From Elusimicrobium minutum Pei191 (GTDB taxonomy: Bacteria > Elusimicrobiota > Elusimicrobia > Elusimicrobiales > Elusimicrobiaceae), in contig NC_010644.1 of assembly GCF_000020145.1 (NCBI RefSeq), positions 1,579,563 to 1,643,562 on the forward strand: a DNA stretch of 64,000 nucleotides. Direction: 5' to 3'. Below are positions 63,275-64,000 of the stretch, one piece after another (positions within the stretch are counted from its first letter, which is position 1; every line of letters starts with the position of its first letter). The translations under genes and the position numbers were made by a program. The notes under the pieces are model-generated. The model was not told where the DNA came from. It did no database searches and saw only the letters and a list, made by a program, of their open reading frames with translations.

Positions 63275-63987
63275 TCTTTTTCCAAATCTTTAGATATAAG
63301 CAGAATATGTTCTCTTATCTGCGGCTGCTTTTTTTCAACCATCGGCAGCAGTTTGTTTCTTACCCAATTTCTTGTATATTTTTCGTCTGAATTTGTCTCG
63401 TCCGTAATAAATTTAAGTTTATTAAATTTAACATAATTTATAACGTCTTGTCTTCTTATATTAAGTAAAGGTCTTATAATAACCGTGTTTTTATTAAGCG
63501 GCCTTACGCGCGGTATTCCCGTTAAACCTTTGGCTTTTGTGCCCCTTAATATATTAAGAAAGAATGTTTCAACATTATCATCCAAATGGTGCGCCAACGC
63601 CAAATAACCGGCATTAATTTTTTTTGCCGCGCTTTCAAAAGCCGAATATCTTGCTTTTCTGGCTGCATGCTCAATACTTAATTTATTTTTAAGGGCAATA
63701 TTTTTAACGTCTTTTGTAATAACAAAAAGCTCAACGCCCAGCTGCTCACAAAGTTTTTTTGTAAAAAGTTCGTCTTTTTTAGCGTTTTCCCTTAATGAGT
63801 GGTTTATATGGCAGGCGTATACCCTAAAACGTTTTTTTTGCGCCAGCTGCGTTAAAAAATGAAGCAGACATACAGAATCCGCCCCGCCGCTTACACCGAC
63901 AAGCACTTTATCGCCCCTTTTAAAGAAATCTTTATTGCTTATAAGTAATTTTGCCCATATTTGAGAGAAAAAGCTTTTTTTATCCAT
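63262..63987 (-). CDS. tilS: tRNA(Ile)-lysidine synthase, short form
   Basis: TilS modifies the wobble C of tRNA-Ile(CAT) to lysidine so that AUA is read as Ile. It is 241 residues: the PP-loop domain (GVSGGADSVCLLHF, ACHINHSLRENAKKDE, HHLDDNVETFFLNILRGT, RPLLNIRRQDV) followed by a short tail. The C-terminal substrate-binding domains of Escherichia TilS (432 residues) are absent, as in several small-genome bacteria. TATACT lies 6 nt before the ATG, with no ribosome site. Confidence 0.93.
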   Translation of the reverse strand: MDKKSFFSQIWAKLLISNKDFFKRGDKVLVGVSGGADSVCLLHFLTQLAQKKRFRVYACHINHSLRENAKKDELFTKKLCEQLGVELFVITKDVKNIALKNKLSIEHAARKARYSAFESAAKKINAGYLALAHHLDDNVETFFLNILRGTKAKGLTGIPRVRPLNKNTVIIRPLLNIRRQDVINYVKFNKLKFITDETNSDEKYTRNWVRNKLLPMVEKKQPQIREHILLISKDLEKECRK

Positions 63988-63993
63988 AAGTAA

Positions 63994-63999
63994 AGTATA
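63994..63999 (-). promoter_or_regulatory. -10 box 6 nt before the tilS ATG
   Basis: TATACT on the minus strand ends 6 nt before the ATG at 63987. The -35 would lie outside the window. Confidence 0.55.
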
Positions 64000-64000
64000 A

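Overview
The window looks like chromosome from a small-genome, Gram-negative, fermentative bacterium, and most likely Elusimicrobium or a close relative in the Elusimicrobiota. The Gram-negative call rests on lpxB, a kdsC-type phosphatase, hldD, an outer-membrane beta-barrel and several lipoproteins. MurE carries the DNPR motif expected for meso-diaminopimelate peptidoglycan. The Elusimicrobium call rests mainly on the many type IV pilin-like genes scattered singly among housekeeping genes, all with the same N-terminal segment; I recall this trait from that lineage, but no search was run.

Layout. 1-5.2 kb: the 3' end of pdxA, an ankyrin-repeat protein, and an acyl-CoA dehydrogenase/EtfB/EtfA operon with a ferredoxin domain on EtfA. 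5.4-6.4 kb: two tandem pilins. 6.5-9.5 kb: rpmG, tRNA-Trp, secE, nusG, an unexpected lipoprotein, rplK, rplA. 9.7-13.2 kb: a pilin, hisF, hisH, tuf, tRNA-Thr, tRNA-Gly. 13.3-18 kb: an outer-membrane protein, kdsC, a CsgG-like lipoprotein, a small membrane protein, serS and a secreted TPR-like protein. 18.3-24.6 kb (minus strand): a peptide transporter, a zinc-ribbon membrane protein, a Rel/SpoT enzyme without an ACT domain, lpxB, a Gfo/Idh oxidoreductase and a DUF2400 protein. 24.6-28 kb: murE, murD and a nitroreductase. 28.1-35.8 kb: an F1Fo ATP synthase locus interrupted by hldD plus a terminator. 36-40.3 kb: a pilin, recA, clpC. 40.4-45.1 kb: ndk, a degenerate alpha/beta hydrolase and the peptidoglycan-recycling genes murQ, anmK and nagZ. 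45.1-49.9 kb: marC, tRNA-Val, an unknown secreted protein, uvrB, birA. 50.1-53.7 kb: an M3 peptidase, then pyruvoyl arginine decarboxylase with agmatinase. 53.8-55.3 kb: two paralogous secreted proteins. 55.3-58.6 kb: a long AT-rich gene-free stretch and parAB with three parS-like sites. 58.8-60.7 kb: a dead pilin, rpsI, rplM and an intact pilin. 61-64 kb: tRNA-Tyr, a NicO-like membrane protein, a TreT-like glycosyltransferase and tilS.

Three things stand out beyond ordinary annotation. First, there is a dispersed pilin family: five intact genes, one relic with an in-frame stop, one headless C-terminal fragment, and possibly a lipoprotein with a related tail. Second, a hairpin-rich intergenic repeat sits between terminators in four of the five convergent gene gaps. 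Third, several genes have a -10 box 6-7 nt before the ATG and no Shine-Dalgarno sequence, which suggests leaderless mRNAs.

No CRISPR array, insertion sequence, prophage or restriction system was seen.
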